A stretch of 64,000 nt of DNA from a virus. The stretch is taken from positions 62,001 to 126,000 of the IMG/VR virus record IMGVR_UViG_3300042453_003743; one strand, written 5' to 3'. Both the position numbers and the translations under genes were made by a program. The notes below the pieces were generated by a model. The model searched no databases. It worked only from the letters and a program-made list of their open reading frames with translations, and had not been told where the DNA came from. This document shows positions 31,956 to 39,321 of the stretch, piece after piece (position 1 is the first letter of the stretch; each line of letters opens with the position of its first letter).

Positions 31956-32206
31956 TGAGAAATTGTTAAAATTTCTCAAAATTTGTCAAATTTCTTTGAA
32001 AATTTGTAATTATTTGCTTGACAGCCTATAATGCCCTATAAGGCGTCGGTTTAAAAGAGGGCTCGGAGGGGTCTTTAAGGACTTGGAGGGGCTTGGAGGG
32101 CATTGTAAGACGATTAAAGGGGTGTTAGAGGGTGGGTCTGTAACTCCAAATTTCTCAAATATTCTTCAATATTCTTTACCCCACTCACTCCCACTCTCCC
32201 CCACCT
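31956..32206. other. Noncoding, strand-biased junction
   Basis: No ORF. It holds an AT-rich stretch, a TTGACA/TATAAT-like region (32019-32033), then a purine-rich run with repeated GGAGGG(G) units, then a C-rich tract. The base asymmetry would favour R-loops or an origin-like function, but this is not proven. Confidence 0.35.
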
Positions 32207-32644
32207 TTACCCCTCATTGACAGGCTCAATATTCTCCATATCAGCCTTATCAATAACATAGGCTGGTATGGTTTTCTTTCCTTCTATTGAGTGTGCTTTC
32301 TTTATTCTATTCAACCCGTCTGTAATCGAAATAGTACCGTCTTCCTGCCTTATGCCCAATACGGGTACGCTGGTATCAGCCTTTTCCATTCTTTTCTTGT
32401 GTTGAGGATTATCCATGTCATATTGCTTGTCCCACCATTCCAAAGCGTCTGTTTCTTTGATGGGCAAATCTTTTACGAAAAATTCTTTCTTTGATTTGGC
32501 GAAATCGTAGATGTCCTTGACTCGGTACTTCTTCCCAGTCTCGTCATTGGTGGCGATTTGTTGATCCCAATTTTCTACCTGTCCCTTCTTGGGCGTGTCG
32601 AGGTAGGGGTCATAATTTTCTAAAAATTGTTTGAAATTTTTCAT
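32207..32644 (-). CDS. ParB-like nuclease-fold protein with capsid-targeting N-terminus
   Basis: 145 residues starting MKNFKQFLEN, close to the T4 capsid-targeting peptide. The C-terminal part (VPVLGIRQEDGTISITDGLNRIKKAHSIEG, key residues D-G-x-x-R-x-x-x-A) resembles the ParB/sulfiredoxin N-terminal fold. Its ATG overlaps the methyltransferase stop, so both are made together and probably packaged together. DNA cleavage or NTP binding is a family-based guess. Confidence 0.55.
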   Translation of the reverse strand: MKNFKQFLENYDPYLDTPKKGQVENWDQQIATNDETGKKYRVKDIYDFAKSKKEFFVKDLPIKETDALEWWDKQYDMDNPQHKKRMEKADTSVPVLGIRQEDGTISITDGLNRIKKAHSIEGKKTIPAYVIDKADMENIEPVNEG

Positions 32645-33186
32645 TCTTTGGTTCCGTGTATGATTCCATGTTCGATTCTGGCATTTGGGAAAACTTTTCT
32701 GACTTCTGGTAGATGGGCTGCGGTAGTCATGTTGTTCTGCCATGAATCTTTCTTTGTTTGCTTGCCCTGACCTGTTCTATCCCCTTCGTAAATGGAAATA
32801 AAGATTCTTCCACCGGGCTTGAGGGTTGAGTGTGCGGTTTTCAGGGCTTCGTGTCTGTATTCGGGTTCCTTGATGACATTCAGCACATTGAACAGAGATG
32901 CGCTGTCTGCCCCTTCCTTACCCACTTCCTGCATGACCTTCGTATTGTGTTCTTCCGGGCGGTTGAAGGGATCAAAGACATGAGCCTTGACTCCCAATTT
33001 TTCTAAAAATTCCACGGCGTTGTCAAACTTTCCGCCTCCGATGTCAATGTGCGTAGTGTCGGGCTTCCATCCCATTTTTCTGTGTATGGTGGTGTAGGCT
33101 TCGGGGAGTTTGGTCTTGTTGATGCTGGTTGCGGCAGAGGTGAACTCTTGGGCATCCTCAACAAGGAAATTTTTGAAACTTTTCAT
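32641..33186 (-). CDS. SAM methyltransferase with capsid-targeting N-terminus
   Basis: 181 residues from ATG 33186; the longer frame to 33456 is antisense to another gene and rejected. Starts MKSFKNFLVEDA, then a class I methyltransferase: THIDIGGGKFDN (motif I, SAM binding, about residue 45), HVFDPFN, ASLFNVLNVIKE and LKPGGRIFISIYEGDR. CATAAATA late promoter 6 nt upstream. A packaged methyltransferase could be injected with DNA to modify a host or phage target. Confidence 0.7.
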   Translation of the reverse strand: MKSFKNFLVEDAQEFTSAATSINKTKLPEAYTTIHRKMGWKPDTTHIDIGGGKFDNAVEFLEKLGVKAHVFDPFNRPEEHNTKVMQEVGKEGADSASLFNVLNVIKEPEYRHEALKTAHSTLKPGGRIFISIYEGDRTGQGKQTKKDSWQNNMTTAAHLPEVRKVFPNARIEHGIIHGTKE

Positions 33187-33191
33187 CAATC

Positions 33192-33199
33192 TATTTATG
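33192..33199 (-). promoter_or_regulatory. T4-like late promoter CATAAATA
   Basis: Minus strand, 5 nt upstream of the methyltransferase ATG. It almost abuts the divergent leaderless early promoter of 33244. Confidence 0.6.
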
Positions 33200-33243
33200 A
33201 GTCGAATGCTTGACACTCTTGGGTAATGGGGTATAGTTAACCC

Positions 33244-33516
33244 ATGCGAAACGAAAAGACTACCGCTGGGAACAAGGCCGCACAGGAGTTTCTGAAGGAT
33301 CAGAGCATCGCTGACCTCAAGGCCGAGATCATTCGTCTGAATGACAAGATTCATGCCATGCGCTCCGTTTTGTGGGAGTGGAATGTCTCGTCCGGGCCTG
33401 TGTGGGAATATTGGAAGTTGGCAAAGGTTGGAGAAACCGCCGAGGACTATTCCCATTGGACCGAGGACTATTTTGATTCTGACGACGACATCCCCCTTCC
33501 CCCCGAACAGGAGTAA
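33244..33516 (+). CDS. Hypothetical early protein
   Basis: 90 residues, leaderless (TTGACA, TATAGT, 6 nt, ATG). Helical N-terminal half, then Trp-rich WEWNVSSGPVWEYWKLA and an acidic tail. Promoter class places it with the early island. Function unknown. Confidence 0.65.
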   Translation: MRNEKTTAGNKAAQEFLKDQSIADLKAEIIRLNDKIHAMRSVLWEWNVSSGPVWEYWKLAKVGETAEDYSHWTEDYFDSDDDIPLPPEQE

Positions 33517-33518
33517 AC

Positions 33519-33704
33519 ATGACTACCAAAATGAAAAAGAAAAAGACTACACCCGTAAAGACTCTTAAACTTTTCCCCGAGGCTGGTGTGTTGGGTCTGC
33601 TGACCGACGTTGCCATCACCTCCATGATGCTTGGCGTTGCGTTCATGATGCTTCTGCTTTGCTTGCAGATGGCCGAGAAAGTAACCATCACCTTTGGAAA
33701 GTAA
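33519..33704 (+). CDS. Small membrane protein
   Basis: 61 residues with a Lys-rich N-terminus and one hydrophobic span (about residues 23-48, LGLLTDVAITSMMLGVAFMMLLL). Starts 2 nt after the previous stop. A holin-like or membrane-modifying role is possible; not shown. Confidence 0.55.
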   Translation: MTTKMKKKKTTPVKTLKLFPEAGVLGLLTDVAITSMMLGVAFMMLLLCLQMAEKVTITFGK

Positions 33705-33709
33705 ATCAC

Positions 33710-34123
33710 ATGAACAAGACAATCGCTACCAAATGGGTCAAGGCTCTTCGTTCAGGAAAGTATAAACAAGGTGACAATTATCTTTGTCAGATCAGCAGCA
33801 AGGGCATAAAGCACTGCTGCTTGGGTGTGCTGACGGAGATTTATCAGACCGAGCAGATAGCAAAGAAGAAAAAGACTCTTCCGGCAAAAATTGTCAAGAT
33901 GTATAAGAATGCCCCATTCGATGTCGTAAAGTATGGCAATGGCAAGAGTTCTGCCGAGGAACTTCCCCTCGCTGTTCAGCGTTGGGCTGACATGGATGGC
34001 AGACTTGGAGAGTTTGATGATGAAGGTGCTGGCGACTTTGGAAGCCTGTCACACATGAATGATGCTGGCTACTCGTTCAAGAAAATTGCCAACTTCATCG
34101 AAAAGAACTACGAGAATCTTTAA
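33710..34123 (+). CDS. Conserved CCLGV-family phage protein
   Basis: 137 residues from ATG 33710. W-x-x-A-L-R-S-G-K-Y-K-Q-G and HCCLGVLTEIY are the signature of a very common phage protein of unknown function (often beginning W..AL.SG.Y.Q). The C-terminal half is helical. Part of a run of small plus-strand genes with short spacings. Confidence 0.7.
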   Translation: MNKTIATKWVKALRSGKYKQGDNYLCQISSKGIKHCCLGVLTEIYQTEQIAKKKKTLPAKIVKMYKNAPFDVVKYGNGKSSAEELPLAVQRWADMDGRLGEFDDEGAGDFGSLSHMNDAGYSFKKIANFIEKNYENL

Positions 34124-34125
34124 AC

Positions 34126-34302
34126 ATGGCTACCAAGACTAAAAAGACTCCTACCTCGCTCACCGACCGTTTGGACAACATGATCGAAAAAATTTCTGAT
34201 CTTGCGATTGAAGTGAGTGATGGTGAACTCAGCCCCAATGAGGTCTATGACCAGTTGGACAATATTTGCAGCGATCTTAAGAAGATGAGGGATTTTCTAT
34301 AA
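34126..34302 (+). CDS. Small helical protein
   Basis: 58 residues: basic N-terminus MATKTKKTP then acidic helix LDNMIEKISDLAIEVSDGELS. Starts 2 nt after the previous stop. Likely a real small gene; function unknown. Confidence 0.55.
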   Translation: MATKTKKTPTSLTDRLDNMIEKISDLAIEVSDGELSPNEVYDQLDNICSDLKKMRDFL

Positions 34303-34308
34303 AATATC

Positions 34309-34506
34309 ATGCCCGACTACCAGCCCATAGATTACCGCCTACGCTGCCATACCAAGCGCACCGATCTCCCTGTGGATGTTCTGCGCGACATTGGTGAGGC
34401 GTATGCGGAGATTGAGCGGTTGCGGAATGAACTTGAAGATGCCAAGATTCAGATCGCAAACATGGAAGATGATTATTATAGAATCAGGGATCACAATGAG
34501 CGATAA
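34309..34506 (+). CDS. Small coiled-coil protein
   Basis: 65 residues with a coiled-coil second half (AYAEIERLRNELEDAKIQIANM). Starts 6 nt after the preceding gene. Function unknown. Confidence 0.55.
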   Translation: MPDYQPIDYRLRCHTKRTDLPVDVLRDIGEAYAEIERLRNELEDAKIQIANMEDDYYRIRDHNER

Positions 34507-34855
34507 GATGACCAAAGAGCGTTGGCTTGAACTCATGCAGCCCTATGCAGAGAACGATGGCATCAACCTGACTCCCGAAGAGATTGAGGCTGGATGGCAT
34601 TGGTGTGAGGAATGGGACGGCCTGCTCATCCATGTCGATGACGATGAGTTTGATTGCTGCACTTGTTCTTGGATGGACAAGTTCCGCACCCCCGAGCGCA
34701 TGAAGATGATTAAAGAGCGCATGGAGCAACGGTACAAGTCTCAAGAGGCTATGGACAGGATTGCAGAGTTGGACGAGAAGATGGGATTGAATCCGGGACA
34801 AGATGCCTTGGACTACTTTTCCAACATCAAAGACGAACCTGAAAACAGTGGCTAA
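34496..34855 (+). CDS. Hypothetical acidic protein
   Basis: 119 residues from ATG 34496, overlapping the upstream gene by 11 bp; upstream Mets in the same frame lie inside that gene. Trp/Asp/Glu-rich middle with CCTCSW that could bind metal. Function unknown. Confidence 0.6.
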   Translation: MSDKMTKERWLELMQPYAENDGINLTPEEIEAGWHWCEEWDGLLIHVDDDEFDCCTCSWMDKFRTPERMKMIKERMEQRYKSQEAMDRIAELDEKMGLNPGQDALDYFSNIKDEPENSG

Positions 34856-34863
34856 GTAGTATT

Positions 34864-35001
34864 GTGGACAAACAGATTCCAGTATTTTGGTTTGCATTCT
34901 TCACCTTCTTGCCTTTGATGACGTTAGCCGTTGGTGATATTCTAATTCACATTATGGAAAAGTGGAATGGAAGATATAGATTCGTTAAAAAAGATAATTG
35001 A
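34864..35001 (+). CDS. Small membrane protein (GTG start)
   Basis: 45 residues from GTG 34864; one hydrophobic segment (PVFWFAFFTFLPLMTLAVG). It overlaps the next gene by 35 bp. Supported by position and hydrophobicity only. Confidence 0.35.
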   Translation: MDKQIPVFWFAFFTFLPLMTLAVGDILIHIMEKWNGRYRFVKKDN

Positions 35002-35203
35002 AGAGCAGCACAAGCAACTCACAAGATTGCAGGAAAGAAACACAGAACTTTCTGTTGCTTTGAGCAATTCTCTGAAGGACGTTGTGTTCTACCAAAATTA
35101 TGCGGGAGCAGAGGTCTATAGAATGGACTTCAAGAACGCTGCTGCCATGAGGCAGGAAATGTATCGTTGGATGGATATCGCTCAGGGAAAAACAAATAAA
35201 TAA
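34967..35203 (+). CDS. Small coiled-coil protein
   Basis: 78 residues; coiled coil in the first 40 (IEEQHKQLTRLQERNTEL). Ends 4 nt before tRNA-Pro. Function unknown. Confidence 0.55.
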   Translation: MEDIDSLKKIIEEQHKQLTRLQERNTELSVALSNSLKDVVFYQNYAGAEVYRMDFKNAAAMRQEMYRWMDIAQGKTNK

Positions 35204-35207
35204 AGGA

Positions 35208-35281
35208 CGGGCATTAACTCAGCTTGGTAGAGTGCTTGCTTTGGGAGCAAGATGTCGTTGGTTCAAATCCAGCATGCCCGA
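35208..35281 (+). tRNA. tRNA-Pro (TGG)
   Basis: Acceptor CGGGCAT/ATGCCCG, anticodon loop TTTGGGA, T arm GTTGG-TTCAAAT-CCAGC. An ATG follows 5 nt after the 3' end. Confidence 0.85.
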
Positions 35282-35286
35282 TTAAA

Positions 35287-35610
35287 ATGAAAAAGAGAAA
35301 CAGAGATTATTCTGCGGAATATAAGCGAAGACACAACGAAAATAAGTTGTGGTATATTCCTTTTATGAAAGATAAAAAGTGCTCTGTGTGTGGAATAAAT
35401 GATCCCAGAGTTCTCGACTGGCATCATCGTGATCACAATGAAAAAGAATACGGAATTGCAGACATGCTTTCCCGCTATTCAAAAGCGGCAATTATGGCAG
35501 AAATTTCAAAATGTGTTTGTGTTTGCAAAAATTGTCATGCGATTATCCACCACGAAGAAAAGGGAAAAATTAGAAAAGTCAAAAAAAATCTTGTGAAACT
35601 TGATATCTAA
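35287..35610 (+). CDS. HNH endonuclease
   Basis: 107 residues from ATG 35287. CSVCG, then LDWHHRDHNEKE, then CVCKNCHAIIHHEEKG give the HNH fold: H-H pair, Asn/His metal ligands and two CxxC zinc knuckles. Similar to phage recombination endonuclease VII-like proteins. It sits 5 nt downstream of tRNA-Pro, probably translated from the processed transcript. It could be a mobile free-standing homing endonuclease. Confidence 0.75.
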   Translation: MKKRNRDYSAEYKRRHNENKLWYIPFMKDKKCSVCGINDPRVLDWHHRDHNEKEYGIADMLSRYSKAAIMAEISKCVCVCKNCHAIIHHEEKGKIRKVKKNLVKLDI

Positions 35611-35703
35611 TTATATTGGCTTTTCCTGTTGTCAAGACTTTAATTTATTGACAAAAGCCCAAGTTGATGTATTATTGTCTACAAACAAAAAGTAACAAAA
35701 ACT

Positions 35704-35868
35704 ATGAAAACTATACTCAACAAACTCTTGTTTCCGTTTATCATCTTTCTGTTCGTCAACATGATTGGTTTTGTTTATGCTAAGAACTACGAAGGCGCAG
35801 TTGCGGGCAGTCTGATTGGAATGCTCGTTTCCATTCTTGTTCTTGAGATCCGAGCAAAGATTGAATAA
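35704..35868 (+). CDS. Small two-span membrane protein
   Basis: 54 residues; promoter TTGACA-N16-TATTAT, then AAAAAGTAAC before the ATG. Two hydrophobic segments (residues 8-25 and 31-49). Typical of phage holin or membrane-modifier size; function unproven. Confidence 0.5.
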   Translation: MKTILNKLLFPFIIFLFVNMIGFVYAKNYEGAVAGSLIGMLVSILVLEIRAKIE

Positions 35869-35883
35869 TTGATAGTAGTATGC

Positions 35884-35957
35884 GGCCCTTTCGTCTAGTT
35901 GGTCAAGGACACGGCCCTTTCAAGGCCATAACATGGGTTCGAATCCCGTAAGGGTCA
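35884..35957 (+). tRNA. tRNA-Glu (TTC)
   Basis: Acceptor GGCCCTT/AAGGGTC, anticodon loop CTTTCAA, T arm CATGGG-TTCGAAT-CCCGT. The next ATG is 2 nt after the 3' end. A GATAGTAGT copy sits just upstream. Confidence 0.85.
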
Positions 35958-35959
35958 TT

Positions 35960-36172
35960 ATGACACTTCCTCACGAATCAGCTAATAGCATCAACCAAGC
36001 CCGCGACTTTCTCTTTGAACTTATGGATACCAAGAAGACTCCAGACGTTCCTAAAGCCATCAGGGAGCGGGCAAGAGCCATTCTAAAGCACTATCCCATG
36101 CAGTGTGATGTAAAGACCATGCATGATCCGGATTGTGGTGTTTATGGGTGGGGCAAAGGAAAAGACGAATGA
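35960..36172 (+). CDS. Conserved small phage protein after tRNA-Glu
   Basis: 70 residues from ATG 35960, 2 nt after tRNA-Glu. ARDFLFELMDTKKTPDVPKAIRERARAILKHYP is a pattern I recognise from small phage proteins (key residues TP-x-VP-x-x-[IV]-R-x-R-A-x-x-x-L-x-H-Y-P). Unknown function. Coupled to the next gene by ATGA. Confidence 0.65.
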   Translation: MTLPHESANSINQARDFLFELMDTKKTPDVPKAIRERARAILKHYPMQCDVKTMHDPDCGVYGWGKGKDE

Positions 36173-36615
36173 ATTCCGGTGAAACCAAAGATTATTTTGA
36201 TCCACTCGATAAACTCATTCAAGAGTTTCCTGCGGTGTTTCAGAATGTAAACAATTCATCGGAGTATTCTCTTCCAAGTGGGTGGTATAATATTCTTTAT
36301 AATCTTTGCGAGGAACTAACTCCAATCTTGGTCAATGAGCGTTCAAAAATAACAGAAGATCCAGAACAACCTCTGTTTTCGGTTCTTCAGATCAAGGAAA
36401 AGTTCGGTGGTCTTCGGTTCTATTTTATGATGAATACGGAGAATAAAGAACTTTATGATTTTGTTCAGACATTGGTTGACATTGCAGAAGACAAGTCATA
36501 TGATACCTGTCAGATCACCGGCAAGGTTGGAAAACTTTGCAAAAAGGGAAGTCACTACATGACTCTTTCTGAAGAAGCAAGAATAGCACAGGGGTTTAAA
36601 ATTGTCGGTGGATAA
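36169..36615 (+). CDS. Conserved QIKEKFGGLRFY-family phage protein
   Basis: 148 residues from ATG 36169. The VLQIKEKFGGLRFYF motif is common to a phage protein family of unknown function. A later CQITGKVGKLCKKG piece may be a zinc-binding knuckle. Overlaps the SpoU gene. Confidence 0.65.
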   Translation: MNSGETKDYFDPLDKLIQEFPAVFQNVNNSSEYSLPSGWYNILYNLCEELTPILVNERSKITEDPEQPLFSVLQIKEKFGGLRFYFMMNTENKELYDFVQTLVDIAEDKSYDTCQITGKVGKLCKKGSHYMTLSEEARIAQGFKIVGG

Positions 36616-37162
36616 AAGAAATCTTATTGATCACTATAAATATTGGAACGATGACGCTATTCGCGCTGATCTTGATGTTAAGCGGCACAACTTTTCTGTT
36701 GTCTGTTGCAACATTGGCAACGATTTTAATATTGCTACCGTCATACGAAATGCTAACGCATTTCTTGCGGAGAAGGTCGTAATCTATGGAAACAAGAAAT
36801 ACGACCGCAGGGGAACAGTTGGTACGCATCATTACACCAACTTTCGTCATGTCAAAGGCATTGACTGTCTCGGCTCCTACATTGAAGAAACTTTTTCCAA
36901 GCATGAAGGTAAAGTTAAACTATTGGGAGTTGACAATGTTTCTGAAGCAAAAGATGTGAATGAATATAAGTTCGATCCCGACACTCATTATGTCATGATC
37001 TTTGGACAGGAACAAATCGGGGTTCCTGAAAATGTTCTAAGTATGTGTGATGATATTCTTTATATTCCCCAGTATGGATCTGTTCGCAGCATTAATGTCG
37101 GGACAGCATCTGGAATCATAATGAATAATTATTGTTCTGCAGTTCATTCCTTCGTAGTGTAA
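36602..37162 (+). CDS. SpoU/TrmH-type RNA methyltransferase
   Basis: 186 residues if TTG 36602 is used; GTG 36608 is equally possible. SPOUT motifs: motif 1 NIGNDFNIATVIRNANAF, motif 2 IFGQEQIGVPENVL, motif 3 IPQYGSVRSINVGTASGI. These form the trefoil knot that binds SAM and 2'-O-methylates rRNA or tRNA ribose. The gene lies among tRNAs, and its stop overlaps tRNA-Gln by 15 bp, so a phage or host tRNA is a good substrate candidate. Confidence 0.85.
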   Translation: MSVDKRNLIDHYKYWNDDAIRADLDVKRHNFSVVCCNIGNDFNIATVIRNANAFLAEKVVIYGNKKYDRRGTVGTHHYTNFRHVKGIDCLGSYIEETFSKHEGKVKLLGVDNVSEAKDVNEYKFDPDTHYVMIFGQEQIGVPENVLSMCDDILYIPQYGSVRSINVGTASGIIMNNYCSAVHSFVV

Positions 37163-37218
37163 CGGTAGCACCAGAGACTTTGGATCTCTTTGTCTAGGTT
37201 CGAATCCTAGCGAAGGAA
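37148..37218 (+). tRNA. tRNA-Gln (TTG)
   Basis: Acceptor TCCTTCG/CGAAGGA, anticodon loop CTTTGGA, T arm CTAGG-TTCGAAT-CCTAG. Its 5' end overlaps the end of the SpoU gene. Confidence 0.85.
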
Positions 37219-37233
37219 TTTTAGGAGATTATT

Positions 37234-37485
37234 ATGAAACCAGTTGGTAAATGGATATTAGCAAAATCATTAATCGGCGGAGAGAAAAAAACAGAAGCGG
37301 GAATCATTTTTAACGAGAAATCAACTTCCAAAATTATTCCTGCAAAGGTTGAAGCTGTCGGAGACAAACTTACAGAAGATGTCCAGATCGGGGACACGAT
37401 TTGGTGGGACGTAAGTAAACTAAAAGATGGATACGGCGGTTCACACGTAGTTCATCAGGACTGGATTGAATTTGTAGAGAGATAA
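37234..37485 (+). CDS. GroES-like cochaperonin
   Basis: 83 residues with GroES layout: MKPVGKWILAKSLIGGEKKTEAGIIF, KIIPAKVEAVGDKL, IGDTIWWD and HVVHQDWIEFVER at the end, with the mobile loop near residues 14-24. Phage GroES homologs (T4 gp31 function) help host GroEL fold the capsid protein. TTAGGAGA precedes the ATG, 15 nt after tRNA-Gln. Terminator hairpin at 37495-37516. Confidence 0.75.
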   Translation: MKPVGKWILAKSLIGGEKKTEAGIIFNEKSTSKIIPAKVEAVGDKLTEDVQIGDTIWWDVSKLKDGYGGSHVVHQDWIEFVER

Positions 37486-37494
37486 AAGAAACAA

Positions 37495-37516
37495 CCCCGA
37501 ACAGCTCGGGGTTGTC
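37495..37516 (+). terminator. Bidirectional terminator candidate
   Basis: CAACCCCGA-acagc-TCGGGGTTG between the GroES-like gene and the convergent late gene. Confidence 0.6.
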
Positions 37517-37543
37517 GGACCTGAGATTCTATCTCAAGTGGGG

Positions 37544-38407
37544 TTATCTTTTTTTCATCTCATATTCTGTTTTTGGAAAATTATTATCTGATTTTACAGG
37601 AGTATGATCAGCAATATTGTGCATCACTCCAATTTCATCTTCAACCCCCATGTGTGGAAAGTTTTGTTTAAAAAAGTGATATGCTGATTTTGCTTGCTCT
37701 GGTGATGGCCCTTTTGTTACTGCGTCCAAGTGCATTTTTGCGGCAGCTATAATTTCTGGAGATGCATTTTGCCCTGTTCCGAGGACTGGACTGCCTCCAC
37801 CCGCTAAAATCTTTTGCAATTCTTTAACTCCAATACCAGACATTTTTTCATTTCCTGGTAGATAGTCATCTGTCCAAGCGACATCTTCATTTAACTTTCT
37901 CAAAGTCAACGCAAGTCTAGCGCGCTTTCCAGTTTTTCCACCCTTCTTTGCAGCCTTTTCAAGTTTTGATACAGGAATTTTTTCACCCTTCTTTGTTTTC
38001 ATGCTTTTGCGCAGAGAATTTTCTTTTTTAATTGCTTGTTGAATCCATTTTTTCTTTTCAAGAATAATTTCTTCAACCAATTCAAAATCGTCTCCAAATA
38101 CTTCTTCAAGAAGTTCTTCAACCAATTCAACTTCAGTCAAATCAGCTTCAAAAGATTCTTCAATTTTTTTTCCCTTTTTCTTTGCCATAGCTTGTTCAAT
38201 AGCTTTGCTACGAGAATCAAGGTATTCTTTGGTTCCGGATTCTACTTTTCCATCACCGTCGTAATCTTTGTCAGCCTTTTTTTCAGGCTTTTTGCCTTTT
38301 TTCTTTGCTTCGTTCAATTGAGCTTCAAGAATTGCTTTCTGTTTCATCAAATAAAAATTATCAATAAAATTTAATGACATTTGAAATTGGTCTTTGAAAT
38401 TATTCAT
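37544..38407 (-). CDS. Probable prohead-associated protein with EF-hand-like loop
   Basis: 287 residues. The N-terminal 33 residues end in EAQLNEAKKK, a likely prohead-protease site. DKDYDGDGKVESGTKEY (about residues 43-59) is a D-x-D-x-D-G calcium-type loop found in related phage head proteins. Two acidic repeats and basic coiled coils follow. CTAAATA late promoter 6 nt upstream. A scaffold or core-protein role fits; not proven. Confidence 0.55.
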   Translation of the reverse strand: MNNFKDQFQMSLNFIDNFYLMKQKAILEAQLNEAKKKGKKPEKKADKDYDGDGKVESGTKEYLDSRSKAIEQAMAKKKGKKIEESFEADLTEVELVEELLEEVFGDDFELVEEIILEKKKWIQQAIKKENSLRKSMKTKKGEKIPVSKLEKAAKKGGKTGKRARLALTLRKLNEDVAWTDDYLPGNEKMSGIGVKELQKILAGGGSPVLGTGQNASPEIIAAAKMHLDAVTKGPSPEQAKSAYHFFKQNFPHMGVEDEIGVMHNIADHTPVKSDNNFPKTEYEMKKR

Positions 38408-38420
38408 AAAATTATTTAGT

Positions 38421-39269
38421 TTATTTTAAGCTTAAAGATTCATCTTGGCGGGATTTGATATATTCATTCATTTTATCCAAGTACCCAAGATTTCTCAATT
38501 CTTTAAAAATTAAATTTTCAACAGAATTTTCACCTGATTTTTTCAGAGATGAATTTCTCATATCTTTTATCTTGGTTTTAATTTTTTCAAAAGATTCATC
38601 TTCTGCGCTGCTGTTTATAAGATTGTCTATTTTTTGGGTAAAATAATCTACCTTTGTTTTGATAAGAGGATCTTCTAAATTCACCTCTTCTTGTTTTGGA
38701 TGCTGTATCCAATCGTTGCTTGTGAGACTGAAAACTCCTTGACCAGTTGGAGTTGGATCATCTTTTCCTTGTGCGTAAAGCTCTACATCGTGGCCATAAA
38801 TTTTAATATCATGTATTTGTGCCCATAGCTGCTTTTTATCTTTTAGATACTCATCTAGTAAATCTGGACAATCTGGCATTTTTTCTTTGTCAATTAATAC
38901 GTGAACATCAATATCAGAATAATCTGTATAGTTAAAATTTGCATTACCGCCCACCATTATAATATCTACAATTGCTTCCTCTGGGATTTGTGCAAACTCG
39001 GCCCAAGTTTTTCCTATTTCTAGAAGTTTATCTTTGACTTCTTGTTTCAACATATCTTTATCCCACAGTTTTTGATTTAATTCATTGTGGTATTGGAGAG
39101 TTAAAGAAGAAGCCTCTTCAAGATGTTCTTTGAAAGTCTTTCTTTTCTTTTTTGAAATTTCAATAGCTGCAAGCTGGTCTACAGCTTCTTCTTTGCTATA
39201 GTGTGTTCCGAGAAGTTTTTCACCAGAAGAATCTCTGACTTCCCATTTGTTTCCGCGCTTTACAATCAT
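38421..39269 (-). CDS. Nucleotidyltransferase-fold protein with capsid-type signal
   Basis: 282 residues. A first 38-residue beta domain (VKRGNKWEVRDSSGEKLLGTHY) is followed by KTFKEHLEEASS, resembling the T4 targeting and cleavage peptide, then a nucleotidyltransferase core: VGGNANFNYTDYSDIDVHVL (G-[GS]-x9-DxD) near residue 115. Such folds add nucleotides or act as minimal nucleotidyltransferase toxins. GATAAATA late promoter 5 nt upstream. Substrate unknown. Confidence 0.6.
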   Translation of the reverse strand: MIVKRGNKWEVRDSSGEKLLGTHYSKEEAVDQLAAIEISKKKRKTFKEHLEEASSLTLQYHNELNQKLWDKDMLKQEVKDKLLEIGKTWAEFAQIPEEAIVDIIMVGGNANFNYTDYSDIDVHVLIDKEKMPDCPDLLDEYLKDKKQLWAQIHDIKIYGHDVELYAQGKDDPTPTGQGVFSLTSNDWIQHPKQEEVNLEDPLIKTKVDYFTQKIDNLINSSAEDESFEKIKTKIKDMRNSSLKKSGENSVENLIFKELRNLGYLDKMNEYIKSRQDESLSLK

Positions 39270-39283
39270 GAAGATATTTATCC

Positions 39284-39321
39284 AATAAAAAACCCGGTTT
39301 TTCAGATGCGGGAAAACCGGG
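39284..39321 (-). terminator. Terminator of tmRNA transcript
   Basis: CCCGGTTTT...AAAACCGGG followed on the minus strand by TTTTTTAT. Confidence 0.75.

Noticed and set aside
32641-33456. Longer start for the methyltransferase gene
   Set aside because: The added 90 residues would be antisense to the 33244 gene; the ATG at 33186 has a late promoter and the targeting peptide.
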